Shown here piece after piece: positions 50,403 through 59,900 of a stretch of 64,000 nt of DNA. The notes beneath the pieces are model-generated. The model was not told the DNA's origin. It searched no databases and was given only the letters and a program-made list of their open reading frames with translations. Origin of the DNA: Acidobacteriota bacterium (lineage in GTDB: Bacteria; Acidobacteriota; Holophagae; Acanthopleuribacterales; Acanthopleuribacteraceae); contig JACJWC010000008.1 in the NCBI GenBank assembly GCA_020637335.1, forward strand, positions 184,150-248,149, in the 5' to 3' direction. Positions within the stretch are counted from its first letter, which is position 1. Every line of letters begins with the position of its first letter. A program made the position numbers and the translations under genes.

Positions 50403-51995
50403 TCACACTCCCAACGGTAATTCCAAAACAATTTTTAGGCCGCCCCACTCGGAATGTTCGGCCCAGATCGACCCACCATGGGCGGTGACAATTTCCTTGG
50501 CTATGGCCAGACCCAAGCCACTGGATGTGGAATGGCGCTTTCGCGACAGGTCGCCGCGATAGAGTCTTTCGAAAACCAAAGGCAACTGCTCATCTGTAAC
50601 GCCGGGCGGCGAATCGGAAAAGGACACGCTGGCTGATTCCGCTTGACTCTCTAAAACGATTTTGAGTCGACCGGGCGCATCGGTGTAGTTGTAGGCATTG
50701 GCCAACAAATTATCAAATACCTGTTTAAGGCGTTGGTGATCGCCATAGACCCAAACCGGTTGTCGGCCCCATTTGCTGCTGAGTTCAATGCCTTTTTGGC
50801 TAAGTTTTGCCTGAAAGGCCTGACTGCATTGTTCAAGCAGGCTGCGGATATCGACCTTTTGCTTTTCGACCTGGAACTGACCTTCATCGGTTTTGGCCAG
50901 GCCGCGCAAGTCCTGGACGAGTTGGGTCAGACTGGCAATCTCGTGGCCCAAAGAAACGATGGCTTCGCGGGTAATGGGTCGAACCCCGTCCAACATGGCC
51001 TCAATTTCACCCTGTAAAACGGTGAGCGGTGTGCGCAGCTCGTGGGCGACATCGCTCAGGAACTTTTGGCGATTGTTCTTAGCCGATTCAAGGGCCTGGG
51101 CCATTTGGTTGATGTCGTGGGCCAGCTGGGCCAACTCGTCGCCACCCTTGACGGGGACCCGCGCTTGGTAATCACCGCGTGCAATGTGGCGGGTAAGCCG
51201 GGCCAATAGTGGGATCGGGCGGGTCAGCTGGCGCGACAACATAAAGGCCAGCACAACGCACAGCAACAAAAGGAGTAGGGCGATTAGGTAAAAGGCTTGC
51301 ATTTGGCCCTGAACAAAGCGGGCCGCATTGCCGGTGGGTGTACGCAACGGGGCGACCGATAACCAACCCACAATCTGGTTACGGTTTTTTATCGGAATGT
51401 AGGTCAATTCCAAATGTTGCGGGTCGGGCCCAATCAGACAATGTCGATCGGTATCGTAGAGCGAGTAGCGGCGTTCTCCATCGTTATCGCGCGGCGGTGG
51501 CGGGTCCCCTTGCGGCGGCGGCCGCTCTCCGCCATCCCGGTTAGGGGGTCGCCCATCTGGTGGTGGCGGCGGTCTTTCGCCGTCTCGGCGTTGGGGTGGT
51601 CTGTCTCCATCTCGGCGTGGTGGGGGTCGATCGCCTTGCGCCCGTGGTGGTCGCGGTCTGCGGGTCTCGTCAGGTGGTAGGTTGGGGTCCTGGCCCGGCG
51701 GATTCTCGGGTCGCAACGGATCTAAAATGCCGGGCCAAACGCGCGGGGTATTGACCACAAAGTCCCAGGAACCGTGATCAGCGTAGGCTTGTTCCAGCCG
51801 TTTTAGGATGATCAACGTGTTTTCGCGATCGAGTTCCTGTAAATAGTTAAGGAATCCCGCCTGCAAGGACCAGCGCATGGCTGCGGCAAAGGATAAAACA
51901 GCGACCAGACAACAAATCGCCATGGCAATCAGCACTTTATGCGCAATTTTCAAGGCAGGCCATCCATGCTGATCAGCATATCTTTGCTCGGACAA
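50403..51995 (-). CDS. baeS: BaeS-like histidine kinase with a proline/arginine-rich periplasmic segment
   Basis: 530 residues from a TTG start (AAAGGA 8 bases upstream). Two membrane helices (about 18-40 and ~235-258) frame a periplasmic domain with a striking low-complexity insert at about 96-175, made of repeated units like DRPPPRRDG, ERPPPPPDG and ERPPPQGDPPPP. Then HAMP (LTRPIPLLARLTRHIARGDYQARVPVKGGDELAQL), H-box FLSDVAHELRTPLTVLQGEIEAMLDG, N-box NLLANAYNY, G1 DSPPGV and G2 SSGLGLAIAKE. The catalytic part matches BaeS closely. The Pro-rich loop is not part of normal BaeS and may be the sensing element. Confidence 0.87.
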   Translation of the reverse strand: MSEQRYADQHGWPALKIAHKVLIAMAICCLVAVLSFAAAMRWSLQAGFLNYLQELDRENTLIILKRLEQAYADHGSWDFVVNTPRVWPGILDPLRPENPPGQDPNLPPDETRRPRPPRAQGDRPPPRRDGDRPPQRRDGERPPPPPDGRPPNRDGGERPPPQGDPPPPRDNDGERRYSLYDTDRHCLIGPDPQHLELTYIPIKNRNQIVGWLSVAPLRTPTGNAARFVQGQMQAFYLIALLLLLLCVVLAFMLSRQLTRPIPLLARLTRHIARGDYQARVPVKGGDELAQLAHDINQMAQALESAKNNRQKFLSDVAHELRTPLTVLQGEIEAMLDGVRPITREAIVSLGHEIASLTQLVQDLRGLAKTDEGQFQVEKQKVDIRSLLEQCSQAFQAKLSQKGIELSSKWGRQPVWVYGDHQRLKQVFDNLLANAYNYTDAPGRLKIVLESQAESASVSFSDSPPGVTDEQLPLVFERLYRGDLSRKRHSTSSGLGLAIAKEIVTAHGGSIWAEHSEWGGLKIVLELPLGV

Positions 51996-52152
51996 GGGGT
52001 CAATCCTTTGGGTCCGGAGGCAAGGGGGCTGGCCTCCGGGTGACGGTTCCGTTTCGCAAATGTGAGCTTACGCACCAAATGTGGAGGAAATATGGAGAGT
52101 AAAAAATGACCCCATTTTTTACTCCAAGTCAGCCCCGCTGGGGTTTAGAACG

Positions 52153-52183
52153 GAACCCGAACGAATTCGTGGTCTTGAAATTT
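52153..52183. repeat. 31-base direct repeat, left copy
   Basis: Starts GAACCCGAACGAATTCGTGG and ends TTGAAATTT. An identical copy is at 52593-52623. Each follows a small AACCCC/GGGGTT-type hairpin, so it is a flank that was copied together with the end of a palindromic element. Confidence 0.85.
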
Positions 52184-52250
52184 GGTTGTGAATCGGGGCA
52201 ACGATTCGGACTACAAACAGGCATAAAAAAAGAGCGTGCTGCGAAATGCC

Positions 52251-52389
52251 AACACCGGGGTGTTGGACACCCCTAGCCTAGGGTTGGCCGTTGATGAATT
52301 TTCGAAGGGGAAAAATACTTCATTCACCGGCCTACCCTAGGACAAGGCGCCCTGGAAAACGGAACCTCCGTGGAGGTTCGACAAAATCC
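52251..52389 (-). repeat. Three-stem palindromic element, copy E
   Basis: AACACC-GG-GGTGTT; CTAGCCTAGGGTTGGCCG with a long imperfect inner stem to CCGGCCTACCCTAGG (ending 52341); GAACCTCC-GT-GGAGGTTC (52372-52389). Same orientation as A and C. Confidence 0.85.
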
Positions 52390-52447
52390 GGCATGCACGA
52401 TTTTTTAACCTCCAAACATCCAGGTGGGACCCTGGCGAGGGGATGTC

Positions 52448-52583
52448 AAACCGCCAGGGCGGTTTCCGTATTTTGCGTGGTTTTTTTCCTAGGGTAGGTG
52501 GGTGGATTGGAGGGCGAGGTTCCAACCTGGTTTTCTGGCCACCCACCAACCCTAGGCTATGGATGTTTAACCCCTCCGGGGTT
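52448..52583 (+). repeat. Three-stem palindromic element, copy F
   Basis: AAACCGCC-AG-GGCGGTTT (52448-52465); CCTAGGGTAGGTGGGTGG with CCACCCACCAACCCTAGG; CTATGGATG; AACCCC-TCC-GGGGTT (52569-52583). Forms a head-to-head pair with E. Confidence 0.87.
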
Positions 52584-52592
52584 TTAAAAACA

Positions 52593-52623
52593 GAACCCGA
52601 ACGAATTCGTGGTCTTGAAATTT
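52593..52623. repeat. 31-base direct repeat, right copy
   Basis: Identical to 52153-52183; lies just after element F. Confidence 0.85.
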
Positions 52624-52762
52624 TGTGAATCCGCAGTAGATGTTCCATTTTATTGCCAGACCTTTTCACAGGTTTGACGTAAATCTTTTTTTGTTGCGTT
52701 AGACTGGTAAATTAACCAACCAGGGTTTTTATTGCTGCAACGTGTTGTATTCGGGGTGTCAA

Positions 52763-54025
52763 ATGGCTGTCCGACTTTCAAAAAATATGCTTTTGGATCC
52801 GTGTAACGAAAATTGGTTTCAAATGCAGGGCAACGATTCCGTGCGCTTTTGCTCCCACTGTGCCAAACATGTCCACAATCTGGAAGCCTGGGATGCTGAA
52901 CAGGTCGAATCCTGGCTCCAACAGCAAGCAGCGCCGGTTTGTGTGCGGGTTTTGCCCCATCGCCAAAGGATCCCCCAGATCAGCGACCGCCGGCTGGTCC
53001 GAAAATGGCTAAATCGATTCTTCCTGATGTCGCTCGGAGGATTGAGCTTACAGGCTCAAACCGTGATTCAGGGTCCGGAAACCGCTCAAGTGGCCCCCCT
53101 AAAAACCCCACAAGAAGAACCAATAGTTCCCTCGTCGATTCAGTTGAATGCTGGACCCCACCGGATCTTCGGCAATTTTTCAGTGCTCAGCCAAAAGAGC
53201 GTTGAAGCTGACGATGACTCAAAGAGCGTTCAAATTCAGGTTGAAGTTTGGGATGGCTGCCAGCAACTCGTTACCCGTGCCGCTTTAGACGACAAGTTTC
53301 GTTTTGAAATTGCCGGTTTGGCTTCGGGTGTTTACGAATTGCGTTTGATTGATGGCCAACATCAGCCACAACCCTTAAATCTGGAGCTACTTGCCGATGA
53401 AGCACTGGATGTAGATGTTGTGGAATCCTATAATTTGCTCTACAGCGTGCTGGGTACGGTTACCTACGAAAAAACAGATTTTGGCAATAAGTGGGTTTTT
53501 AAAGCGCACGATACGGATGCGCCCCAAATTGATAAGGAAGAGGAGGACCTGCTGAAAAACCTGGCCTTGGAATTGGATTATGCGGATCTGGCCACCGTTA
53601 ATAAAATGATCTCAAACGGTGATTTGGATCCAACACTGGGTCGCTCTCATGGTCTGACCCTTCTGCTTTATTGCCTTGCCACCAATAAGGCCGATGCGGC
53701 CTTAGCCTTACTGGAGGCTGGTGCCGATCCCCACTTAAAAACATTTAAGCAAGTTCCTACCTTTTTATTTGCCATCTGTATGGGCGAACCGACTGTCATC
53801 AAAAAGTTCCTGGCCATGGGCGTAGATCCCAATTCCGCAGACAGGGACGGCCACACTGCGTTGATGATCGCAGCCTTTTACGGCAACGAACCTGTCATGA
53901 AAATGCTTATTAAGGCTGGGGCGGATCCCGATCAGTTGGATCATGACGGCTTTGATGCCCTTTTCTACGCCGAACAAAACTGTCAGGCCGACCTGGCCAG
54001 ATCCATCTTTTCTCAACACAAGTAG
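52763..54025 (+). CDS. Zinc-ribbon-like / membrane / ankyrin-repeat protein, copy 1
   Basis: 420 residues from the ATG at 52763. The N-terminal ~50 residues contain CNENWFQMQGNDSVRFCSHC followed by AKHVHNL, a likely zinc-binding knuckle with the pattern C-x16-C-x2-C and a nearby His. A hydrophobic segment at about 88-102 (WLNRFFLMSLGGLSLQA) anchors or exports the rest. A CNA-B/carboxypeptidase-regulatory-like beta domain spans ~155-215 (VEVWDGCQQLV...FEIAGLASGVYELRLID). Ankyrin repeats lie at ~290-415 (DGHTALMIAAFYGNEPVMKMLIKAGADPDQLD). The layout puts the cysteine motif in the cytosol and the ankyrin repeats outside. Function unknown; the next gene is a paralogue 5 bases on. Confidence 0.75.
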   Translation: MAVRLSKNMLLDPCNENWFQMQGNDSVRFCSHCAKHVHNLEAWDAEQVESWLQQQAAPVCVRVLPHRQRIPQISDRRLVRKWLNRFFLMSLGGLSLQAQTVIQGPETAQVAPLKTPQEEPIVPSSIQLNAGPHRIFGNFSVLSQKSVEADDDSKSVQIQVEVWDGCQQLVTRAALDDKFRFEIAGLASGVYELRLIDGQHQPQPLNLELLADEALDVDVVESYNLLYSVLGTVTYEKTDFGNKWVFKAHDTDAPQIDKEEEDLLKNLALELDYADLATVNKMISNGDLDPTLGRSHGLTLLLYCLATNKADAALALLEAGADPHLKTFKQVPTFLFAICMGEPTVIKKFLAMGVDPNSADRDGHTALMIAAFYGNEPVMKMLIKAGADPDQLDHDGFDALFYAEQNCQADLARSIFSQHK

Positions 54026-54030
54026 GAACC

Positions 54031-55284
54031 ATGACCGAGAATCAAACTGTTCAGATCCAAAAAATGAAGGCCTGTAATGAGAATTGGTTCCAGATGCAGG
54101 GCAATGATCGGGTTCGATTCTGTTCACATTGTGCCAAGCATGTTCATAACCTGGATCAGATGACGCCCGAAAACATTCAGGCGATTACCCAATCCTTGAA
54201 CGGCCCGGTCTGTGTGCGGATGGTCCTGCCACCACTTCCCAGGCAGCAATTAACAAAAAGCGGGTCTAAATTGCCCAAACTTCTGGCCGGGTCCTGGCTC
54301 CTGGCTGGCAGCATGTGGGCGGGTCAGATGGGGACGCATCTTACCTTGGACCCCGGTTGGGTCCAAACAGACAACGACTCAATTGCTTCAACACGGTCTC
54401 ATTTGGATTTGACACAGGGCCCCCATTCGGTTCGAGGAATAGTTACGGAAATTCGGGCGGACGAGCAAGGTCAACAGGCAAAACTGGCTGTTTCCGACAT
54501 GAAAGTGTATTTAAAAGATGGATGCGATCAAATCATAGGCCAGGTGTGGACAGATCAGCAGGGTCAATATGAATTCAGCGGTATCCCGCTTGGCCGCTTC
54601 TCGCTGGAATTTGATGCCGGCACTGAATCGGATCGTGAAGTGCTTGAGTTTCTGTCCCAGGAGCCTAAAAAAAGTATCCGAGATGTGGAAATAGGTACTT
54701 TTTGGGTCGGTGAAGTTGGAATATCTCCAGATATGGTAGAAGCCTGGCTGTTTAATTCTCGAGATTTTTATCAGCATCAATCCGGGAAATGCAGCAAGGA
54801 GGAATTTGGCCTTGCGGACGACTCATACCGCGGTCTAAATGAAGCGTTTCGGGTTCCTAAGCTGGTGAGCATGGCCCTAGAGAAAAAAACCAAAAATAGT
54901 CAATTGGAGCCGGGCGATTTGGATCCCAATGAACGGGATCAGTATGGAAATTCATGGTTTTTGTCTGTCCTGGTTTCGGGCCAGTTTGAACTCGCCCGCG
55001 AATATATTAAGAAGGGTGCCGATGTAAAAGGCGAAACGAGTGCGCACGTACCTTACTTGTTCTACGCGGCACGGATGGGTGACCCCGACCTGGTCCAGGC
55101 CATGTTGAATCACGGCGCCGACCCCAACGCGACCGATAAAAGTGGACACACCGCCCTGATGGTGGCTGCCTATTACGGCTACCCGTCCGTGGTCGATCTG
55201 CTTCAGAAAGCCGGAGCCCAATTGGACGCAAAAGATATAAACGGATTAGACGCCGCCTTTTACGCCAAACAAAACTGCAAATAG
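54031..55284 (+). CDS. Zinc-ribbon-like / membrane / ankyrin-repeat protein, copy 2
   Basis: 417 residues, same architecture as copy 1: CNENWFQMQGNDRVRFCSHC then AKHVHNL, hydrophobic segment LLAGSWLLAGSMWAG at ~88-102, beta domain (VYLKDGCDQIIGQVWTDQQGQYEFSGIPLGRFSLEF), then ankyrin repeats ending DINGLDAAFYAKQNCK. The cysteine module and the last ankyrin repeat are the best-kept parts; the linker has diverged. The two genes form an operon from tandem duplication. An element of the palindromic family begins 18 bases after the stop. Confidence 0.75.
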   Translation: MTENQTVQIQKMKACNENWFQMQGNDRVRFCSHCAKHVHNLDQMTPENIQAITQSLNGPVCVRMVLPPLPRQQLTKSGSKLPKLLAGSWLLAGSMWAGQMGTHLTLDPGWVQTDNDSIASTRSHLDLTQGPHSVRGIVTEIRADEQGQQAKLAVSDMKVYLKDGCDQIIGQVWTDQQGQYEFSGIPLGRFSLEFDAGTESDREVLEFLSQEPKKSIRDVEIGTFWVGEVGISPDMVEAWLFNSRDFYQHQSGKCSKEEFGLADDSYRGLNEAFRVPKLVSMALEKKTKNSQLEPGDLDPNERDQYGNSWFLSVLVSGQFELAREYIKKGADVKGETSAHVPYLFYAARMGDPDLVQAMLNHGADPNATDKSGHTALMVAAYYGYPSVVDLLQKAGAQLDAKDINGLDAAFYAKQNCK

Positions 55285-55301
55285 TCCAAAAAATTTCCAA
55301 C

Positions 55302-55419
55302 CCCCAGCGGGGTAAAAGATCAATTGCCAAGATAGGTCGGTGGAATTAGGTTCGGGTCCCACCCTTCAATTTTGCCACCGACCAACCCTAGGCTATGGGT
55401 ATGCAACACCGCTGGTGTT
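55302..55419 (+). repeat. Three-stem palindromic element, copy G (decayed)
   Basis: CCCC-AGC-GGGG; inner stem GGTCGGTGG (55335-55343) with CCACCGACC (55375-55383) intact, but the left CCTAGGG half has decayed while the right AACCCTAGGCTATGGG is kept; AACACC-GCT-GGTGTT (55405-55419). Confidence 0.8.
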
Positions 55420-55470
55420 GGCAACACGCGAAACCTTACGTGTCTGGGGATGCCTCGAAGGTGCTGGTCA

Positions 55471-56397
55471 CTACTTCACCCCACGCACCACATACAGTCC
55501 ACGCCTGCGTTCTACCTCAAAAAAGCTCAGCCTTAATTCCTGGCACCAACGGATGATTTCGCGCTTAAAAACCGGTCGTTCATAGGTGGCTGACAGCCAA
55601 TCGAAGGTGTCTAAAACCGCCCATTCCCGCCATTGTTTTTCGTTGTTCAGGCTGAGGTTCTGGCGCCAATTGGCGACCGGAACCATGCGCGCCAAATAGG
55701 CGCCAATAACCGGTAATTTATGAAAGCCGTTGCTGATCGGTAGGAGATAGGGAACCGCACGTTCCACTCGCCGGTACAATTTTTGTGGATTCATTTTGCG
55801 GGTAAAAGGCCTGATCAACACACGCGGGTGCAGGAAGGAGTAAGGTGCGGCGTAGACATCGAAGCAAAATCGCCCACCTTTTTTGAGCGGTTCCAACAAA
55901 CATTGGAAAGTTTTCTGGACGTTTGGCGTGTGTTGCAGGACACCCAAACAAACACAATAATCGACACTTTCTTGCGGAATGGGCAGGTCGTAAATGCTCG
56001 CTTGAAAAAACCGAACATTGGGGTAGTGATGATTGTTTTGGTAATTGGCCATAACCGCTTCGCTTAAATCAAAGGTCAGCAGGTCACAGCCGGTTTGGGC
56101 AAGTATTTCTGTAAACCGGCCGGCACCGCTACCACACTCAAGCACTGTTCTACCTTTTAACGACTCAGCGCTCCATCCGGATTGCGCATAGAGCCGGTCG
56201 CGACTGATCGATTTCCCGGAATGGGAATCCAACTGCGTTTTGGCGTGACGTTGCCACTGAAACCCAAAATTCTCGCTGTACGCAGAATCGCTGAAGCGCC
56301 ACACCCCGTCCTGAAGGGGGTAGGTTTTTTGGCAACGGGTGCAGGAAAAGCTCTGCAAAGGGATTAGGCAATCGGGGCATATAAATGTGACAGACAT
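55471..56397 (-). CDS. Class I SAM-dependent methyltransferase with an N-terminal zinc ribbon
   Basis: 308 residues. The N-terminus MSVTFICPDCLIPLQSFSCTRCQKTYP is a Trm112-like two-CxxC ribbon. The methyltransferase core starts at ~95: motif I VLECGSGAGRFTEILAQTG, acidic loop LLTFDLSEAV, motif II-like SIYDLPIPQESVDYCVCLGVLQHTPN, then LEPLKKGGRFCFDVYAAP. A C-terminal region of ~90 residues is probably for the substrate. This combination is common in small-molecule or glycan-tailoring enzymes; the substrate cannot be inferred. Single gene, preceded by a 560-base spacer. Confidence 0.85.
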   Translation of the reverse strand: MSVTFICPDCLIPLQSFSCTRCQKTYPLQDGVWRFSDSAYSENFGFQWQRHAKTQLDSHSGKSISRDRLYAQSGWSAESLKGRTVLECGSGAGRFTEILAQTGCDLLTFDLSEAVMANYQNNHHYPNVRFFQASIYDLPIPQESVDYCVCLGVLQHTPNVQKTFQCLLEPLKKGGRFCFDVYAAPYSFLHPRVLIRPFTRKMNPQKLYRRVERAVPYLLPISNGFHKLPVIGAYLARMVPVANWRQNLSLNNEKQWREWAVLDTFDWLSATYERPVFKREIIRWCQELRLSFFEVERRRGLYVVRGVK

Positions 56398-56957
56398 GAA
56401 TCATCCTTGAAAAATGGTGGGATGAATCTCTCCCTCAGTCAGCTGCCATGCGGCCAACTTTCGGGGTAGAAAAACAACCATTATCTGTCAATGCAAAGGT
56501 TGCTTCTTTGTTGTAAATGCATGGAACTAAATAAATTAATGTTGAGGAATTCGCGATTGTGGGTGCCCAGGCGCTGTCTCTCGAAAAGGTGAGTTCGCAG
56601 ACGCCTTCTCACCTCAATGTTCAGCGCGTGTCCCTCGACACGGAGACAAGCAAAAAGGCCCGCGATTGCTGCTGCTCATACGTCTTATTATGGGTTTAGA
56701 TCACGTATTGTTGAACCGCCTGGGCGATTCGATTTGGGGATGCGACCTTCGTCCGAGGATTAGCCGGTGGAATTAGGTTCGGGTCCCACCTTGTGTTTCT
56801 GCCACCGACCAACCCTTGGCTATGGATGTACAACGCCGCTGGTGATGCTGATTGGCGGGATCCAATTGGTGTGAAATGGTCTGGATTTGTGGTTCAAATT
56901 TGTTTGGGGTTCAAGGAACCGCAACGCGTTGCCTGCGCGAATACGCCCCCAATGAAT
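56398..56957. other. Spacer with hairpins and one palindromic element
   Basis: No gene. It holds AGGTGAG / CTCACCT arms (about 56587-56615), a GTGTC-CCTC-GACAC palindrome near 56628-56641 and element H. The stretch with GCGCTGTCTCTCGAAA loosely recalls repeat R1 but is not a clear copy. Confidence 0.5.
56714..56846 (+). repeat. Three-stem palindromic element, copy H (decayed)
   Basis: GAACCGCC-TG-GGCGATTC; GCCGGTGG...CCACCGACC inner stem; CAACCCTTGGCTATGGATGT with one change from the consensus; AACGCC-GCT-GGTGAT. All three stems carry unpaired changes, so this copy is degrading. Confidence 0.7.
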
Positions 56958-59900
56958 TCAAATGCCTAGGGAATCAAAAACTGTTGTGTGAATCGCTTGA
57001 ATTAAATTCTCCAACTGACCAGGTGGGGCGCTTTCCATCGGCTGGAAATGGGCGCCATGGCCCAAATAATCTGCTGGACCCAGTTGCGGTAGGTACACGC
57101 TGGATGGGTTTTCGGATGCCGCATTGCTGACCCAGACCCGACAAGCGTCCTGGCAAGTGCGATTCGGACAGGCATTGGTGTTGAAGAAATCGATCGGCAG
57201 CGGGTAATAGGCAATCTGGTGGCCCAGGTCCGCTGCAAATTCAGGGCGCAGAATGATGGAATTGGCCTGATCCGAACATGGGAACAACACGCGGTGACGC
57301 TCACTTGCAATCGGCACTTCATCTGGGATCACTTCAAGCTGATTGTCAGCGGTAACCCAAATGTCTTCCAATTGGCCCCAAAAACTTTCGCCGTGTTCGA
57401 TCATGGTATTGGCCCAGCCAAATTCCAGGCGGATGCCCCGTCGACGCGCTTCAATTTGGTTCCCACTCACCACGGCCCTCTTGATGTTGCCTTGGCCGAG
57501 GAAAATGCCATCGCCGCAATCGCTGATTTGATTGTTTTGGATCAGAATGTCCGCGCTGTCACCCCATTGGCCGCGCACGACCTTGATGCCTTCGTAAACG
57601 GGTCGGTAGGGCAATATCCCATCGGGCCCGCGGTTATCATCGGCAAAGGGATTTTCCCGATCGCGGTCGACCGTGAACACGCGATTGTTCTCCACCACGG
57701 CCTCGCGCATGGCCCCACCAAAGTGGATACCGGTCTGGCCGCTGTTGCGCACATCGTTGTCGCGCACCAGGACTTCGGAAAAACGGTCCAGGTTAATGCC
57801 GCGTGCCCGCGCCCCGTCGATCTGATTGGATTCGATCCAAACACGTTTGCCGTTGCTGGCCACGATTCCCTGAGTGGAGAAATGGAAGAGATGACAGTTG
57901 CGCACGCGGATTCCATCCAGGTCCTCGCAGGAAATACCCTGATTTGCATAAAAAAAGGCGCTATTTGCAACGTCCAAGGTCCAGCCCGTTTGGGGTCGCC
58001 CTTTAAACATCGAAATACAGGCATTTAGGTAGCGAAAATCCATGTTCTCGATGTGTAGCGATCCGCCGTAAAGGCTCAGAATACCGTTGGGCACATTTTG
58101 GTAAACATAACGATAGTAGGTCCGGGTACCGACCATAAATGGCTGGGCCTGACCACTCACTTCGGGCAGGTTCGCCTCTGAGGGATCGCCGCCCCAAATG
58201 GCAAAATCCCGTAATTGGCCCGGACCACGCCCCCACAGGAGCAGATTGGTTGTGGAATTGTCCGGGCTACCCGGTTTAAAGGCGTAGCTACCAAGCACCA
58301 GGGATTGGTTAGAACCTTGCCCGATCACACTTACCGGACAACTCAAGTTGGAAAGGGTGATGGTGGACCGCATAACGCCCACCGGTAACTCCAATACTTG
58401 AGCGGATGCGGGTTGTTCCAATAGGTAGTAGTTATTGAGATCCTCAAAAAAACCTGAATCGGATTCCAGGTCCCAGCTCCCTGCAGCCGGCGTGCCTAAC
58501 CGAAAGCCTTGGGGGTAAAACGGGTGAATGACCCGCGGTTCTGCATCTTCGCGAAAAGCGGATTGCGGGTATGCGGAACGGCTGAAATGGGCAATTACTC
58601 CGGACCAGGCCGTACTTCCACCACCTTGAATATTGCCCGTGATGCGGTAAATGCCGCCCGTTTGCCCGCCATTCACCGCGATTATGCCGGTGTTGCGGTC
58701 AAAATCCAAGCGCACAGATGGATCAGAGAGCCACACGAATTTAGGGCTTATCCCAGCGCGGTCAGTAGCGCTTCCGCTGATCGTGAATTTCAGACGCTCT
58801 GCGCGTATGATTAGGTTCTGTGCTGTGGTTAGTCGCAAACCCGTTAGCGGAATTTGGCCACTCATCTGGTCAGCAAAAATCAAATGGACCCAATCGCCGA
58901 TCTCGGTTTGGCTCATTTGATCGTAGCTTATTTGAACCAGCGGTTCCGCAGCGCTCAAAGTCATCTGGTTATTGGTTTCAATTTGTTCTGGAATGGCATT
59001 CGACGGGTCTAAGTGCAGAGAATAGGTCGCCTGTGAATTTGGTGGCAGATCCAAGCTAAAAGACTGGATTTCGTCCGGGGCTAAGGCACTGAGCCAAACC
59101 GTTTCCACGAGCTGGTCGCCCATCGAGACATTGACTTGGCATGGCCGTGCGGCAGGGAAATGGCCGCCGTTCTGGACACTGAATCGAACAGCGTTGTGGT
59201 CGTTCTCGCAACGGACCTGAAAACTTTGGATTTGTAGATCAGCCGCGGGCACGGGAACGGCTTCGCTCATAGCTGGTTCGCGGTTCTCGTTAAAAGAAAA
59301 AGTTGTGCCTAAGATCGAGTTGCGCGGGGACCGGGCAGTTATCGCATTTAGCTCCTCCAAGTCATCGGGCCCAAACAGCTCATCCAAAAGGACCGCTTTG
59401 GGTTGAGCGTCCGTCAGGGTAATGGTTTGCATGTCTCTTTGACCGTAAGTGGAAAACAGGGAAAGCTGGACTGGCAAACTCCCGATGTTGTGCGGGGCCA
59501 CCAAAACGAGGGCCGAAATCCGGTCTGGCAGTCCACTAAAGGAACAGCCATCGGTTGCCTCGGCCAAAGAGACGGCCTGGGTCAGGGCTGGGCTGGGGAA
59601 GGCGCGATCGGGTGTCTGTAAAAGCACGAAAAAGGCAGCTTCAACGCCCAAGGGTTCGCCTTCCGGATTGGCAAAGGATTGGATTTGAAGGGCATATCCA
59701 TCCAAACCGTCGAACAGGGCTTGGGTGGGTTGGGTCCAGATAGATTGTGCTGCTAGCGTAACCTGCATTTTTTGCTGGCTACCTGAACGGGGATAAGCGG
59801 TCAACATCACGGTAATGTTTTGGTCATGCGGATTGGTCAGTACAAGTCGCCCCTGGAATTGGGTATTGTTGACCAGCCACGGCGCCCATAATTCTGCAGC

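Larger units (their letters stand above)
51996..52762. other. Repeat-filled spacer
   Basis: No gene. It contains a CCGGAGGC / GCCTCCGG hairpin at 52014-52039 in the kinase leader, a remnant of the palindromic family (AGCCCC-GCT-GGGGTTT near 52132-52146), a 31-base direct repeat at 52153-52183 and 52593-52623 flanking elements E and F, and a promoter-like TTTTTTTGTTGCG...ATTAACC stretch near 52687-52720. Confidence 0.6.

Noticed and set aside
57219..58028. 269-codon plus-strand open frame across the beta-helix protein
   Set aside because: It lies opposite a region with clear solenoid repeats on the minus strand, and has no export signal or known motif.
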